NCBI GenBank assembly: GCA_017302015.1
Contig: JAFLEE010000028.1
Location: 1 to 53,936, forward strand
Direction: 5' to 3'
Source: Spirochaetota bacterium
GTDB taxonomy: Bacteria > Spirochaetota > UBA12135 > COTS27 > JAFLEE01
DNA: 53,936 nucleotides
The position numbers were made by a program, and so were the translations under genes. The notes below the pieces were generated by a model. That model was not told the DNA's origin. It saw only the letters and a list, made by a program, of their open reading frames with translations, and did not search any database. Shown in pieces: positions 36,242 to 45,213 of this stretch. Numbering within the stretch: the first letter of the stretch is position 1; the number at the start of each line of letters is the position of its first letter.

Positions 36242-37525
36242 ATGCAAAAAACCGGCCTTTCAGCCCTTCGCCAAGATTTCTCCAAGAATCACCCCTACGC
36301 CATCGAAGCGGCCGCCGGAGATTGTTTCTTCAACGCATCCCAATCCTGCTTTTCCCCCTATTGCCGCCTGGTCTCCTCCCACCCGCAGGGGTATGAGAAA
36401 TGCGTCGCCCACCGCAGGCTCGCCCTGAAAACCGCCGTGGAGACGGGCCAAAAAAATATTGTGCTCTGCCATGCGGGCCTCATCACCTGCGTCTACCCGG
36501 CGATGCAGGGAGGGCAGGTGAAGGGCGCCTACTTCATGGGGAAGGTGCGCATTCGGTCCGAGTTCGAGACGGGAACAGACCCGATGCCGGCCGGGAGCGC
36601 GCCGTGGGTCAAAAGGGCGGTGCTCGAACGGGCATGGGCCCACACCCCGGTGGTCACCCCGTCCGAGTTCCGGGAAGCGAGCCGGACATTCGTCGAATTG
36701 GTGAAACGCCATATCCCCATGGAAAGCGCGAGCCTCGAGGCCAAATACCTCGCGGACCGCCAACAATCCGAGATCGCCGAAATCATCCACCGCGAGAAAA
36801 ACGCCCCAAAAACGGCGGCCTACTCGTATCCGTTGGAGCGCGAACTCCTATCGAAGGTGGGGGCGGGCGACCGGGAGGGCTCCCATAGGCTCCTCAACCA
36901 GATCCTCGGCAATATCCTGCTCGCCCATGCGGGCAACGACGCCCTCATCAAGGCCAGGGTCCTCGAACTCCTCATCGTCCTGTCCCGTTCGGGGGTGGAG
37001 GATGCGGGAAACGCCCAGGAAATTTTCGGGATCAATCAGGCCCATTCGGCCCTGGTGGTGGCTTCGGCGACCCCCACCGAGGTCTGCCTCCATGCGGGCC
37101 GGGCCCTCGACCATTTCCTGAACTCTGTCGTGCGGGGCCGATCCGAAAAGAAGCATGACGCCCTCCGCAAGGCGCTCACTTATATCGCAGCCCATTATGA
37201 GGAGAAAATCACCCTCGCCACCGTGGCCCGGGAAGCGGGCCTCTCCCCCTCGCGCCTGGCCCACCTCTTCCGGGAGCGGATGGATACGAGTTTCGGGGAT
37301 CAGGTCAGCCGGGTGCGCATCGAGCGCGCCAGGGAACTCCTCCTCTCCTCGGCCTTCACCGCCACCGAGGTCGCCTACCAGGCGGGGTTCTCCGACCAGA
37401 GTTATTTCACCAAGGTCTTCAAAAAGGTCGTGGGATTGCCGCCCAAGCGCTTCCAACTCGAAAACCGCAGGTTGAAGGATTATTACACCAGCCTCCCCGC
37501 CCCCAAATCCCGGAAAGCGGGGTGA
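36242..37525 (+). CDS. AraC-family regulator with PocR sensory domain
   Basis: The 427-residue protein has an N-terminal PocR domain (about 1-180) with conserved Cys residues (FSPYC, YEKC, VLCHAGL, ITCVYP), a middle helical region and a C-terminal AraC helix-turn-helix pair (about 310-412; AREAGLSPSRLAHLFRERM and AYQAGFSDQSYFTKVFKK). PocR domains bind small organic compounds or sense through their cysteines. It is divergent from the MetVF operon and is its likely regulator. PocR regulators often sit beside corrinoid-linked one-carbon genes, in keeping with this location. Confidence 0.9.
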   Translation: MQKTGLSALRQDFSKNHPYAIEAAAGDCFFNASQSCFSPYCRLVSSHPQGYEKCVAHRRLALKTAVETGQKNIVLCHAGLITCVYPAMQGGQVKGAYFMGKVRIRSEFETGTDPMPAGSAPWVKRAVLERAWAHTPVVTPSEFREASRTFVELVKRHIPMESASLEAKYLADRQQSEIAEIIHREKNAPKTAAYSYPLERELLSKVGAGDREGSHRLLNQILGNILLAHAGNDALIKARVLELLIVLSRSGVEDAGNAQEIFGINQAHSALVVASATPTEVCLHAGRALDHFLNSVVRGRSEKKHDALRKALTYIAAHYEEKITLATVAREAGLSPSRLAHLFRERMDTSFGDQVSRVRIERARELLLSSAFTATEVAYQAGFSDQSYFTKVFKKVVGLPPKRFQLENRRLKDYYTSLPAPKSRKAG

Positions 37526-37776
37526 GGAAGGGGCGATCGTTTCCGGGAAAGTTCCCGTCGAGATGAAGGGGAATTAGGCCCATTCTCGGCCGTCGCGCCC
37601 GTGAATGACCCCCATCGGGGCATCGCGAGGTCGGGCGAGGATTTTGGGGGGATCTGGGGCCCTGATGATAAAATTGGGCCGAATCCGGTCGGGATCCGGT
37701 CGATTCCAGAATTTGTCCCTCCCGATGTGTATAAAGGGAGTGAGGGCGATCGCCCATCCCATCAAGGACCCCCACC
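37526..37776. promoter_or_regulatory. recA upstream region with direct repeat and -10
   Basis: ATCCGGTCG occurs twice, at 37683-37691 and 37694-37702, 11 bp apart, which is about one helical turn. A TATAAA at 37730-37735 could be the recA -10; no good -35 was found. The repeat would lie just upstream of the promoter and may bind a regulator. No classical LexA box (CTG-N10-CAG or GAAC-N4-GTTC) was recognised by eye. Confidence 0.4.
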
Positions 37777-38907
37777 ATGCAAATCACCGAAAACGCCAAA
37801 AAGAAAGAAGTGCTCGAAGGCGCCATCCGCAGCCTCGAAAAGGAATACGGAAAGGGCATCATCATGCGCATGGGTGATGCCACGGCCGTCGAGGTCGAGA
37901 CCATCCCCTCGGGTTCCATCGGCCTCGATGCCGCCCTGGGCATCGGCGGCTTCCCCAAGGGCCGCATCATCGAGATCTACGGCCCCGAGTCCTCCGGTAA
38001 GACCACGCTCACCCTCCACGCCATCGCCGAGGCCCAAAAACGCGGCGGCCTGGCCGCCTTCATCGACGCCGAGCACGCCCTCGACCTCGCCTATGCCCGG
38101 GGCATCGGCGTCAATACCGACGACCTCTACGTTTCCCAGCCCTCCAACGGCGAGCAGGCCCTCGAGATCGTCGATGAACTCGTGGCCAGCCACGCCCTCG
38201 ACATCATCGTGGTCGACTCGGTGGCCGCCCTCGTGCCACAGGCCGAGATCGACGGCAATATGGGCGACCCCCAGATGGGCCTCCAGGCGCGCCTCATGAG
38301 CCAGGCGCTGCGCAAACTCACCGGGAGCGTCTCCAAGACCGGCACGAGCATCTTCTTCATCAACCAACTTCGCATGAAGATCGGCGTGATGTTCGGCAAC
38401 CCCGAGACCACCACGGGGGGCAACGCGCTGAAGTTCTACGCCTCCATCCGCCTCGACATCCGCAAGACCGACACCCTCAAAAAGGGCGACGATATCTACG
38501 GAAGCCGCGTCAAGGTGAAGGTGGTGAAGAACAAGATGGCCCCGCCCTTCCGCCAGGCCTCCTTCGACATCATCTACGGCACGGGCGTCTCCCGCATCGC
38601 CGAACTCGTCGAGATCGCGACCGAGAAAGAGATCCTCTTCAAGACGGGCTCCTGGTACTCCTTCAACGAAGAGCGCATCGGCCAGGGCGTCGACAACGTG
38701 AAGCAGTATCTCCTAGATCATCCCGAGGTCATGAAGCAGGTCGAAGAGAAGGTCGCCGCCGCCCTCCTGCCCAAGCCGACCACCGCCGAGGCCAAGGCCC
38801 GGGCCGAGGCCGATAAGGCCGCCCCCTCCCCCGAGCCCAAACCCGAAGCCAAGATGGCCCCCCTCCCGCCGAAAAAGCCGAAAGCCAATGAGGAGCTTGT
38901 TCTCTGA
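37777..38907 (+). CDS. recA: RecA recombinase
   Basis: The 376-residue protein matches RecA throughout: Walker [10 protein letters not shown] (69-77), [21 protein letters not shown] (Walker B), the L1 loop after [21 protein letters not shown] and the L2 loop [20 protein letters not shown]. It binds single-stranded DNA, drives strand exchange and triggers LexA cleavage. The C-terminus is a Lys/Pro/Ala-rich tail (about 325-376) ending NEELVL, longer and less acidic than usual. Its stop shares a base with the argJ start (TGATG), so translation of argJ depends on recA, an unusual pairing. Confidence 0.98.
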   Translation: MQITENAKKKEVLEGAIRSLEKEYGKGIIMRMGDATAVEVETIPSGSIGLDAALGIGGFPKGRIIEIYGPESSGKTTLTLHAIAEAQKRGGLAAFIDAEHALDLAYARGIGVNTDDLYVSQPSNGEQALEIVDELVASHALDIIVVDSVAALVPQAEIDGNMGDPQMGLQARLMSQALRKLTGSVSKTGTSIFFINQLRMKIGVMFGNPETTTGGNALKFYASIRLDIRKTDTLKKGDDIYGSRVKVKVVKNKMAPPFRQASFDIIYGTGVSRIAELVEIATEKEILFKTGSWYSFNEERIGQGVDNVKQYLLDHPEVMKQVEEKVAAALLPKPTTAEAKARAEADKAAPSPEPKPEAKMAPLPPKKPKANEELVL

Positions 38908-40145
38908 TGTTAAAAGCGAAATACCTCCACGACCAAGACGTCGATTACGCCCAGGGTTTTCACGCCTTCGCCCTCAACCTCGGCATCAAGAAAGAGAAGC
39001 CCGACGTGGCCATCCTCCTCTGCAAAGAGGGGGCGGTGGCCGGGGGGGTCTTCACCAAGAACCTCTTCCGCTCCTCGAGCCTCGACCACTCCCAGAAGAA
39101 GCTCAAGAACAAGATCCGGGCCCTCACGGTCTTCTCGGGCAACGCCAACGCCTGCACCGGCCCCCATGGCGAGCAGACGAACAAGATACTCGCCAAGACC
39201 ATCGCGAAGACCCTGGGGTGCAAAGACGAAGAGATCCTCCTCTCCTACACGGGCGTGGTGGGGCGCGAGTTCCCCCACGAGAAGGTCAGCGACAAGCTCG
39301 TCGAGGCCCTCCAACTCGAGACGGGCAAGCCCGGTTCCTCCGCCCGCCGCATGGAATGGGATACCGTCGAGTTCGCCAAGGGCATCCTCACCACCGATAC
39401 GCGCGAGAAGCGCATCGCCTGCGAGGTCGCCATCACGGGCAACAAGAAATTCCGCATGGCGGCCTGCGCCAAGGGCGCGGGGATGATCCACCCGAACATG
39501 GGAACGCTCCTGGCCTTCATCACCACCGACCTCGTGATGAAGGGCTCCGATTGCCAGAAACTCCTCGACCACGCCGTCACCGGGTCCTTCAACCAATGCA
39601 CGGTCGACGGCGACACCTCCACCAACGATTCCTGCTTCATGATGGCCAGCGGCCGCAGCGGGATCAAGGTCGGCGAGGGCGTGAGCCTCGAGCAGGTGCA
39701 GGAACTCGTCGACACGCTGTGCACCCACCTCGCCCGGGAAGTCGCCCGCGACGGCGAGGGCGCCACGAAGTTCATCACGGTGCAGGTCGAGGGCGCCGCG
39801 TCCCTCGAGCATGCGCGCAAGGCCGCCAAGGCGGTCGCTTCCTCGCTCCTCTTCAAGACGGCCGTCTTCGGGGCCGACCCGAATTACGGGCGCATCCTCG
39901 TCGCCCTGGGGAACGCCGGCCTCCCGCTGAAGCAGGAGCACGTCGAGGTGAACTTCGGCAAGATCCCTCTCTTCAAGCTCAATAAGGTGCAGACGGCGAA
40001 CATCTCCAAGGCCGCCGCCTACCTGAAAGAGAACAAAGAGATCGACATCAACATCTCCCTGGGCATGGGCAAGTTCCAATCCCAGGCGTGGACCTGCGAT
40101 ATCACCTACGACTATGTGAAGATCAACGCGGAATACACGACCTGA
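38907..40145 (+). CDS. argJ: ArgJ glutamate N-acetyltransferase
   Basis: The 412-residue enzyme transfers acetyl groups from N-acetylornithine to glutamate in the cyclic arginine pathway. The self-cleavage site is visible in KGAGMIHPNMGTLLAF, with the usual A-T replaced by G-T, and the threonine as the nucleophile of the beta chain. Other marks are SGNANACTG, NQCTVDGDTSTND and GADPNYGRI. It complements argB, argD and argF at 15444-18503; no argA or argE is needed if it is bifunctional. The start ATG overlaps the recA stop by one base. A strong terminator follows. Confidence 0.95.
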   Translation: MLKAKYLHDQDVDYAQGFHAFALNLGIKKEKPDVAILLCKEGAVAGGVFTKNLFRSSSLDHSQKKLKNKIRALTVFSGNANACTGPHGEQTNKILAKTIAKTLGCKDEEILLSYTGVVGREFPHEKVSDKLVEALQLETGKPGSSARRMEWDTVEFAKGILTTDTREKRIACEVAITGNKKFRMAACAKGAGMIHPNMGTLLAFITTDLVMKGSDCQKLLDHAVTGSFNQCTVDGDTSTNDSCFMMASGRSGIKVGEGVSLEQVQELVDTLCTHLAREVARDGEGATKFITVQVEGAASLEHARKAAKAVASSLLFKTAVFGADPNYGRILVALGNAGLPLKQEHVEVNFGKIPLFKLNKVQTANISKAAAYLKENKEIDINISLGMGKFQSQAWTCDITYDYVKINAEYTT

Positions 40146-40172
40146 GGGGTCGTACCATCGAATTTTCGAAAT

Positions 40173-40226
40173 CACAATTTCAGAGAATGTTCCCTCCCGA
40201 GAACATTCTCTGAAATTGTGTTTTAT
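40173..40226 (+). terminator. Terminator of recA-argJ with perfect 20-bp stem
   Basis: The arms 40173-40192 and 40201-40220 are perfect reverse complements of 20 bases, separated by the eight-base loop CCTCCCGA and followed by TTTTAT. The stem is unusually long and AT-rich for this GC-rich genome. It ends 29 bases before the next gene. Confidence 0.88.
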
Positions 40227-40249
40227 CACCCCCTCCCTCATCTCTCTCC

Positions 40250-40984
40250 ATGCCGTTCTCCCTCGCCGCCACGCCGATCTCCTCCCGCCTCATCCTCGCC
40301 ACCGGCAAGTACGCCTCCGATGCAATCTTCGCCGAGGTCCGAAGGCGCAGCGGCAGCCGCCTCGTGGTCATCGGCGCCCGTGATTTTGATGGGGCGACCG
40401 CCGGAAGCGGTGACGCGACGGACGGTGTCATGCGCCTTCCCTCGACCACGGGCGCCCGCAATGCGCGCGAGGCCGTGGCCGTGGCGGAGCGCGCCCGCGA
40501 CCTCTTTTCGACCAATTGGGTGCGGGTCCACATCCAAGGCGACGCCAGTCTCCTCCTGCCGGATCCCATCGAGACCTTTCAGGCGACGGCCGACCTGGTC
40601 GATCGCGGTTTCGTCGTGTTCCCGATGATCCAAGCCGACCCCATTCTCGCGGACGCGCTCCAGGGCCGGGGCGCCTCGGCGCTCTTCGTCCTGGGATCCC
40701 CCATGGGAAGCCTGGGCGGCTTGGAATCGCCGGCCATGCTGGAACGTCTCCTGGTCCGTTGCCGCGTGCCGGTCATCCTCGCGGGGGGCATCGCGTCCCC
40801 GTCCCAAGCGGCCGGGGCGATGGAGCTCGGCGTCTCGGCCGTCTGCGTCCACACGGCCATTGCCCTCTCGACGCAAGCGCCCCGGATGGCCGAGGCGTTC
40901 CGCCAGGCGATCGAAGCCGGCCGGGCCCACTATGAGTCGGGCCGCGAAGGCGCTTCCGGGTTGACGTCGTTCCTCGACCCCTGA
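40250..40984 (+). CDS. ThiG-like (thiazole synthase fold) protein lacking active-site residues
   Basis: The 244-residue protein aligns with ThiG across its length: SRLILATGKYAS, LPSTTGARNAREAV, LLPDPIETF, GFVVFP, LGSPMGS and MELGVSAVCVHTAIA. The Schiff-base lysine of the WxKLE motif is replaced by R92 (NWVRVHI), the following glutamate by H94, and the aspartate of the VDAGIG motif by A178 (VILAGGIASP). Thiazole synthesis by the known mechanism is therefore doubtful. No thiS, thiH or thiF gene is nearby. It may be a repurposed TIM barrel or a pseudoenzyme. It seems to be a single-gene unit. Confidence 0.85.
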   Translation: MPFSLAATPISSRLILATGKYASDAIFAEVRRRSGSRLVVIGARDFDGATAGSGDATDGVMRLPSTTGARNAREAVAVAERARDLFSTNWVRVHIQGDASLLLPDPIETFQATADLVDRGFVVFPMIQADPILADALQGRGASALFVLGSPMGSLGGLESPAMLERLLVRCRVPVILAGGIASPSQAAGAMELGVSAVCVHTAIALSTQAPRMAEAFRQAIEAGRAHYESGREGASGLTSFLDP

Positions 40985-40990
40985 TCGGCC

Positions 40991-42031
40991 CTAACGCCCC
41001 GCGCTCGCGGCGCGGAAGACGACGAACTTCGCGTAGAGGTAATTGAGGGCGAAATTGAGGAATCCGTTGAGCACTTGGGAGAACACGAACGGGATGCCCA
41101 TGTATTCCACGAACGCGATGTTCGTGCAGAACGTCACGGCGAATGAGACCGCGCGCCCCAGGAAAAAGAGCACGCCTTGCCGGCCGAACGAACCGTCCCG
41201 ATTCCCGAAGGTCCAGATCTTGTTGAGCAGGAAGGCGTACACGGTGGCCAGCGACCATCCCACCACGTAGGCGATGCGGTTGGCCACGGCGATGGCGTCG
41301 GGGAGCCCCGCGGGCTTTCCGCTGACGAGGATGTCTTTCAGGCTCCCGAGCACGCCGTGGTCGGGGAGGTTCCCGCCGGAGAGCCCCCTCAGGATGAGCA
41401 CGTTCGTCAGGGTCCCCAAGGACCAGTGGATAAGGAAGCCCGAAGAGCCCACGATCATGAACTTGAACCAATCGCGCCCCAGGAGCCATCGGGAAAGCCG
41501 ATAGGCGCGGTCCCACAGGCCGGTTCCCGAAAGGGCGACATGGAGCGCCCCGTTGAGCCCCACCGTCGCGGCGAGGAGGAGCGCGCCCGGAGGCGCGATC
41601 CGGAGGGCCAGCCAAGCGCCCACCAACGCCGTGAGCAGGGAACTGACGGGGTAGGAGATGAAGAACGGGCAACGTTCGGCGGGGAACCACGGGGTTTTCC
41701 GGGTCGCCCGGCCTAAGACGAGGGAGGGAAGCGCCGCGAGCAACGCGCTGGCGATGAACGCGGCGGTGAGGAGAATGACCCCTTGCCCGAGGGAGGCCGC
41801 CTCGGAAGGATTGGGAAATCCCCCCGGGAGTTTTGCGGTGAGGGCCGAAGGCGCGGCGACGACCGCCTCCAGGCGGCTACGGAGAGCTTCGCCGAACCCT
41901 TTCGACAACAGGAGCCAGATGGGAATGGCCGTGCTCAGGTGAAATCCCATCGCGAAAAATAGGCGGGACCATGGGGTCGTCGGTTCGTTCGTCGGTGCGT
42001 TCTCGGGGGCGCTTTTGGGGGATGGGAACAT
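40991..42031 (-). CDS. GtrA-like multi-spanning membrane protein
   Basis: I start at the ATG 42029-42031; a GTG at 42062-42064 would add 11 residues. The 346-residue protein has several N-terminal membrane helices (about 30-190) and a C-terminal GtrA-like domain with four helices (about 195-340; KFMIVGSSGFLIHW, NRIAYVVGWSLATVYAFLLNKIWTF, FALNYLYAKFVVF). GtrA-type proteins help move lipid-linked sugars across the membrane for surface polysaccharide. The gene is divergent from the ArnB-like aminotransferase, which fits a cell-envelope sugar theme. Confidence 0.82.
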   Translation of the reverse strand: MFPSPKSAPENAPTNEPTTPWSRLFFAMGFHLSTAIPIWLLLSKGFGEALRSRLEAVVAAPSALTAKLPGGFPNPSEAASLGQGVILLTAAFIASALLAALPSLVLGRATRKTPWFPAERCPFFISYPVSSLLTALVGAWLALRIAPPGALLLAATVGLNGALHVALSGTGLWDRAYRLSRWLLGRDWFKFMIVGSSGFLIHWSLGTLTNVLILRGLSGGNLPDHGVLGSLKDILVSGKPAGLPDAIAVANRIAYVVGWSLATVYAFLLNKIWTFGNRDGSFGRQGVLFFLGRAVSFAVTFCTNIAFVEYMGIPFVFSQVLNGFLNFALNYLYAKFVVFRAASAGR

Positions 42032-42144
42032 GGGCGAATGGTAAACTTTCCGGGCGATTAGCACAATATGGCATTGCGCCCGTTTCCCGTAACCCTTCCT
42101 GTCCGTCCATCATGGGCGGCGCGGCAAATCGAGGGGGCCCATCC

Positions 42145-43467
42145 ATGGGTTTGAACCCCTTGCGCGCCTTGTGGAATCGCCTCAACCGGTCTTTAAATCC
42201 GGCCTCCATCGACGTCCCCTTCCATCTTCACGATATCGGCCCACGCGAAGTTCGCGCCGTCACCCGCGTCCTGCGCTCCGCCTGGATCAATACCGGTCCG
42301 GAGACCCGCGCCTTCGAGCAAGAGTTGAAAGCCTTCGTCTTCCCGGCCGACGCCCCGAACGCCTCGGTGGTCTGCTTAAGCAGCGCCACGGCGGGCCTCT
42401 TTCTGGCCCTCAAGGCCGCGGGCATCGGGCCGGGCGACGAGGTGGTCGTCCCGGTCTGCACCTATACCGCCAGCGCCGCCGCGGTGGTGCACGCCGGCGC
42501 GACGCCGATTCCGGCGGATGTGGATGGGTGGTCGCTCCTGGGGCCCGCCCAACTCGCGCCGTGCCTCTCCCCGCGCACGCGCGCGGTCATCGGCGTCGAT
42601 CTCGGCGGGCTCCCGTGCGATGTCGTCGCCCTCAAGGCTTGCCTCGAGGCCCATCGGGGCCTTTTCCTCGGGGGCTCCCCCACCGGGCTTTGCGCTAGAT
42701 TGGGGCGCCCGCTCCTCCTCGTGGATGCCGCCCACAGTATCGGGGCCCGCATGGGTCGGCCCCTCCGTGCCGCCGCCTCCTTCCCCGACTTCGCCGTCTT
42801 CTCGTTCCATGCCGTGAAGAATGTGAGCACGGCGGATGGCGGAGCCATCTGCATGAACCTCCCCGACGGCGAGACCGCCCCCTTCGAAAAGGCGCTGCGG
42901 CTGTGGAGCCTCCACGGGCAAAGCCGCACCGCCCTGGAAAAAATGGCCCCCGGGGCCTGGAAGTACGATATCGCCGTCCCCGGCTACAAGTTCAACCTCA
43001 CCGACATCGAAGCCGCCTTGGGCCGGGTCCAATTGGCGCGCTTCCCCGAGATCGAAGCGGCGAAGCAAACAATCGCCCAACGCTACGACCGGGCCCTCGC
43101 AGAGGTCCCCCGACTCTCCATCCGCCCGCGGATGCTCGAGGCCGATACGGGCCCCGCCTGCGTGGGCGCGCGACTGGCCTCCCACCACCTCTATATGGTC
43201 AACGTGGCGGGTTGGTCTCCCGAAGACCGCGACCGCGCCATTGCCGCCGCGGCGGCCGAGGGGGTCGCCCTCAACGTCCATTATCTGCCCCTACCGATGC
43301 ACACCGCTTGGAAAGAGCGGGGGTGGCAGATGGATGCTTTCCCCATGGCCAAGGCCCTCTCCGAGAACGAAGTCTCCTTGCCGCTTTACTCGCGCATGAC
43401 CGGCTCCCAGGTCGACCGCGTGATCGAGGTCTTTTCGGGTCTCGTGAAGTCCCCATCCGCGCATTAA
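42145..43467 (+). CDS. DegT/DnrJ/EryC1 (ArnB-type) sugar aminotransferase
   Basis: The ATG at 42145-42147 has GAGGGGG upstream and gives 440 residues. The fold-type I PLP enzyme shows the N-terminal block SAWINTGPETRAFEQEL, the VVPVCTYTASA strand, DAAHSIGA and the PLP lysine K225 in FHAVKNVSTADGG. Such enzymes make amino sugars for LPS, O-antigen or protein glycans. Residues 130-190 hold a family-atypical insert with GGSPTGLCARLGRP. It is divergent from the GtrA-like gene; no other sugar genes are adjacent. Confidence 0.92.
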   Translation: MGLNPLRALWNRLNRSLNPASIDVPFHLHDIGPREVRAVTRVLRSAWINTGPETRAFEQELKAFVFPADAPNASVVCLSSATAGLFLALKAAGIGPGDEVVVPVCTYTASAAAVVHAGATPIPADVDGWSLLGPAQLAPCLSPRTRAVIGVDLGGLPCDVVALKACLEAHRGLFLGGSPTGLCARLGRPLLLVDAAHSIGARMGRPLRAAASFPDFAVFSFHAVKNVSTADGGAICMNLPDGETAPFEKALRLWSLHGQSRTALEKMAPGAWKYDIAVPGYKFNLTDIEAALGRVQLARFPEIEAAKQTIAQRYDRALAEVPRLSIRPRMLEADTGPACVGARLASHHLYMVNVAGWSPEDRDRAIAAAAAEGVALNVHYLPLPMHTAWKERGWQMDAFPMAKALSENEVSLPLYSRMTGSQVDRVIEVFSGLVKSPSAH

Positions 43468-43707
43468 AGCGAAGCGCCTCGACGCATGGGCGCGTTTGGA
43501 AATTTCGCGTTTCGTTCATTCTAGGAATCAACCGAACTCGCTGACTTCCCCAAAGGCGGGAAAACCCAAGAACCCCTATCGGCCCTGCACGGAAATGAGC
43601 GGGTCAATTCAGACCCCATTCAGGGGATTTTCTCCCCAGGTATCAAAGTCAGAATTTGCCAGAATTTCTGCGAATAAACGTAAAATGAGGGGATTTTAAG
43701 GATTCCC
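43468..43707. other. Intergenic region before the radical SAM gene
   Basis: It holds no gene. A possible promoter is TTGCCA with a TAAAAT 19 bases downstream, close to the next gene. GGGGATTTT occurs twice and AGAATTT twice near the right end. The ribosome site AAGGA stands five bases before the radical SAM start. Confidence 0.35.
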
Positions 43708-45033
43708 ATGAAGATTTTACTCATCGCCCCCGCTCCGTCTCCATTAAGTCGCGCGCCTCGGGCTCCCTCCGTCCATGTCCTCGCCCTGCACCTGCTCGCC
43801 GGAATCACCCCCGCGCCCCACCAGGTCACCCTCATCGAAGAGGGGCCGGAAAGGGTGGATCTCGACGAACCCTGCGATCTCGTGGGCATCTCCTGCTCCA
43901 CCCCGACCGTCACCCGGGCCTACCAACTCGCCGATGCGTTCCGCCAGCGCGGGCGCCGGGTGGTCCTCGGCGGGGTCCATCCGACGAAGCGGCCCGATGA
44001 GGCGCTCCTGCATAGCGATGCGGTAATCCGGGGCGAGGCCGAGGGCGTGTGGGCGGCCCTCCTCGCCGACGCCGAGAAGGGGCTCCTCCAGAAGACCTAC
44101 CAGGGGCCGACGCCGGAACTCACCGACTACGTCCCCATGAGCCGGCGGAAAGCCGCCCCGGGAAGCCTCCTCTGCGCCGTCGCCATGGAAACGACCCGCG
44201 GTTGCCCCTTCCACTGCGATTTTTGCGCGGTCACCGATTTCTACGGCAGCAAGCTCCGCCACCGCCCCACCCAACATCTCGTGCGCGACCTGCGGGAGTC
44301 CGGCGCGAGGTCCGTCGCCTTCCTCGACGATAATATCGTGGGCGATCCCCGCTACGCCCGGGAACTCTTCCGCGCCCTCATCCCGCTGGGTATCCAGTGG
44401 TCCGCCCGGGGGTCCATCGCCTTCGCGAGGCATCCCGATCTGCTGAAACTCGCCCGCGAGAGCGGGTGCGTGGCGTTCGATTGCGAGATCGAGACCATCG
44501 CCCCGTCGAACCCGAAGAATTTCACCAAATCGATGAAGGATCTCCGCGGCCTGGAAGACGGCATCCGGCGCATCCAAGACCACGGCATCCACTTGAACGC
44601 CTCGCTCCTATTCGGCTTCGATGGCGACACGAAGGCCGCCTTCCCCGAGGCCCTCGATTTCCTCTCCCGCCACCGCGTCGCCACCGCGCGCTTCGGCGTG
44701 CTCACCCCCTATCCGGGCACGCGCCTCCACGAGACGCTCAAGGCCCAGGGGCGCCTCCTCACCCTCGACTGGCGGCATTACGACGGCGACACGGTCGTCT
44801 TCCGTCCCCACCAACTCACCCCGGTGGAACTCCTCGAGGGCGTCCATTGGATGAAGCGCGAGTTCACCCGCTTCGGCGCCGTGCTCTCCCGCTATGTCCG
44901 GGGGAACGCGCGCCACCCGCTGCTCCATTTCCGCTGGAACGCGGCCCTGCGCCGCGAACTCGGCGGCCACGGCGAACGCAGCAGGACCCTCCAAAACTCG
45001 ATTCTCCCAGGTTCCACCGCGCCCATCGCCTGA
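43708..45033 (+). CDS. B12-binding-domain radical SAM protein
   Basis: The 441-residue protein has an N-terminal Rossmann-like cobalamin-binding-type domain (about 1-130; LVGISCSTPTVTRAYQLADAFRQRG, VVLGGVHPT) and a radical SAM barrel with the 4Fe-4S motif C166-x3-C170-x2-C173 (RGCPFHCDFC). A C-terminal domain (about 370-420) follows. The classical B12-ligand motif DxHxxG is not seen, so cobalamin may not bind tightly. Relatives perform methylations or ring changes on lipids, cofactors or natural products; the reaction here is unknown. Confidence 0.88.
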   Translation: MKILLIAPAPSPLSRAPRAPSVHVLALHLLAGITPAPHQVTLIEEGPERVDLDEPCDLVGISCSTPTVTRAYQLADAFRQRGRRVVLGGVHPTKRPDEALLHSDAVIRGEAEGVWAALLADAEKGLLQKTYQGPTPELTDYVPMSRRKAAPGSLLCAVAMETTRGCPFHCDFCAVTDFYGSKLRHRPTQHLVRDLRESGARSVAFLDDNIVGDPRYARELFRALIPLGIQWSARGSIAFARHPDLLKLARESGCVAFDCEIETIAPSNPKNFTKSMKDLRGLEDGIRRIQDHGIHLNASLLFGFDGDTKAAFPEALDFLSRHRVATARFGVLTPYPGTRLHETLKAQGRLLTLDWRHYDGDTVVFRPHQLTPVELLEGVHWMKREFTRFGAVLSRYVRGNARHPLLHFRWNAALRRELGGHGERSRTLQNSILPGSTAPIA

Positions 45034-45125
45034 GCGCCTCCCCCCGCGGGACGTTTTGAAATTCCTTTAGCCTTTTTTTCCCGCGCGCTCCCCGCCGCGC
45101 CTGTCGCCAAACGCGCAGAAAACGC

Positions 45126-45152
45126 TCAAGGGATTTTCCAGGATCCCGATAT
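45126..45152 (+). promoter_or_regulatory. Sigma-28 (FliA)-type flagellar promoter
   Basis: TCAA-N15-CCCGATAT matches the flagellar sigma consensus TAAA-N15-GCCGATAA at nine of twelve positions with the exact spacing. Transcription would start near 45160, about 55 bases before the flagellin ATG. A weak hairpin TACCCG/CGGGTA precedes the strong ribosome site AAGGAGG. Confidence 0.65.
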
Positions 45153-45213
45153 CCAAATCAACAAGGACGTTGATACCCGGTGAATTCAAACGGGTAGGCT
45201 CAAGGAGGACGCC

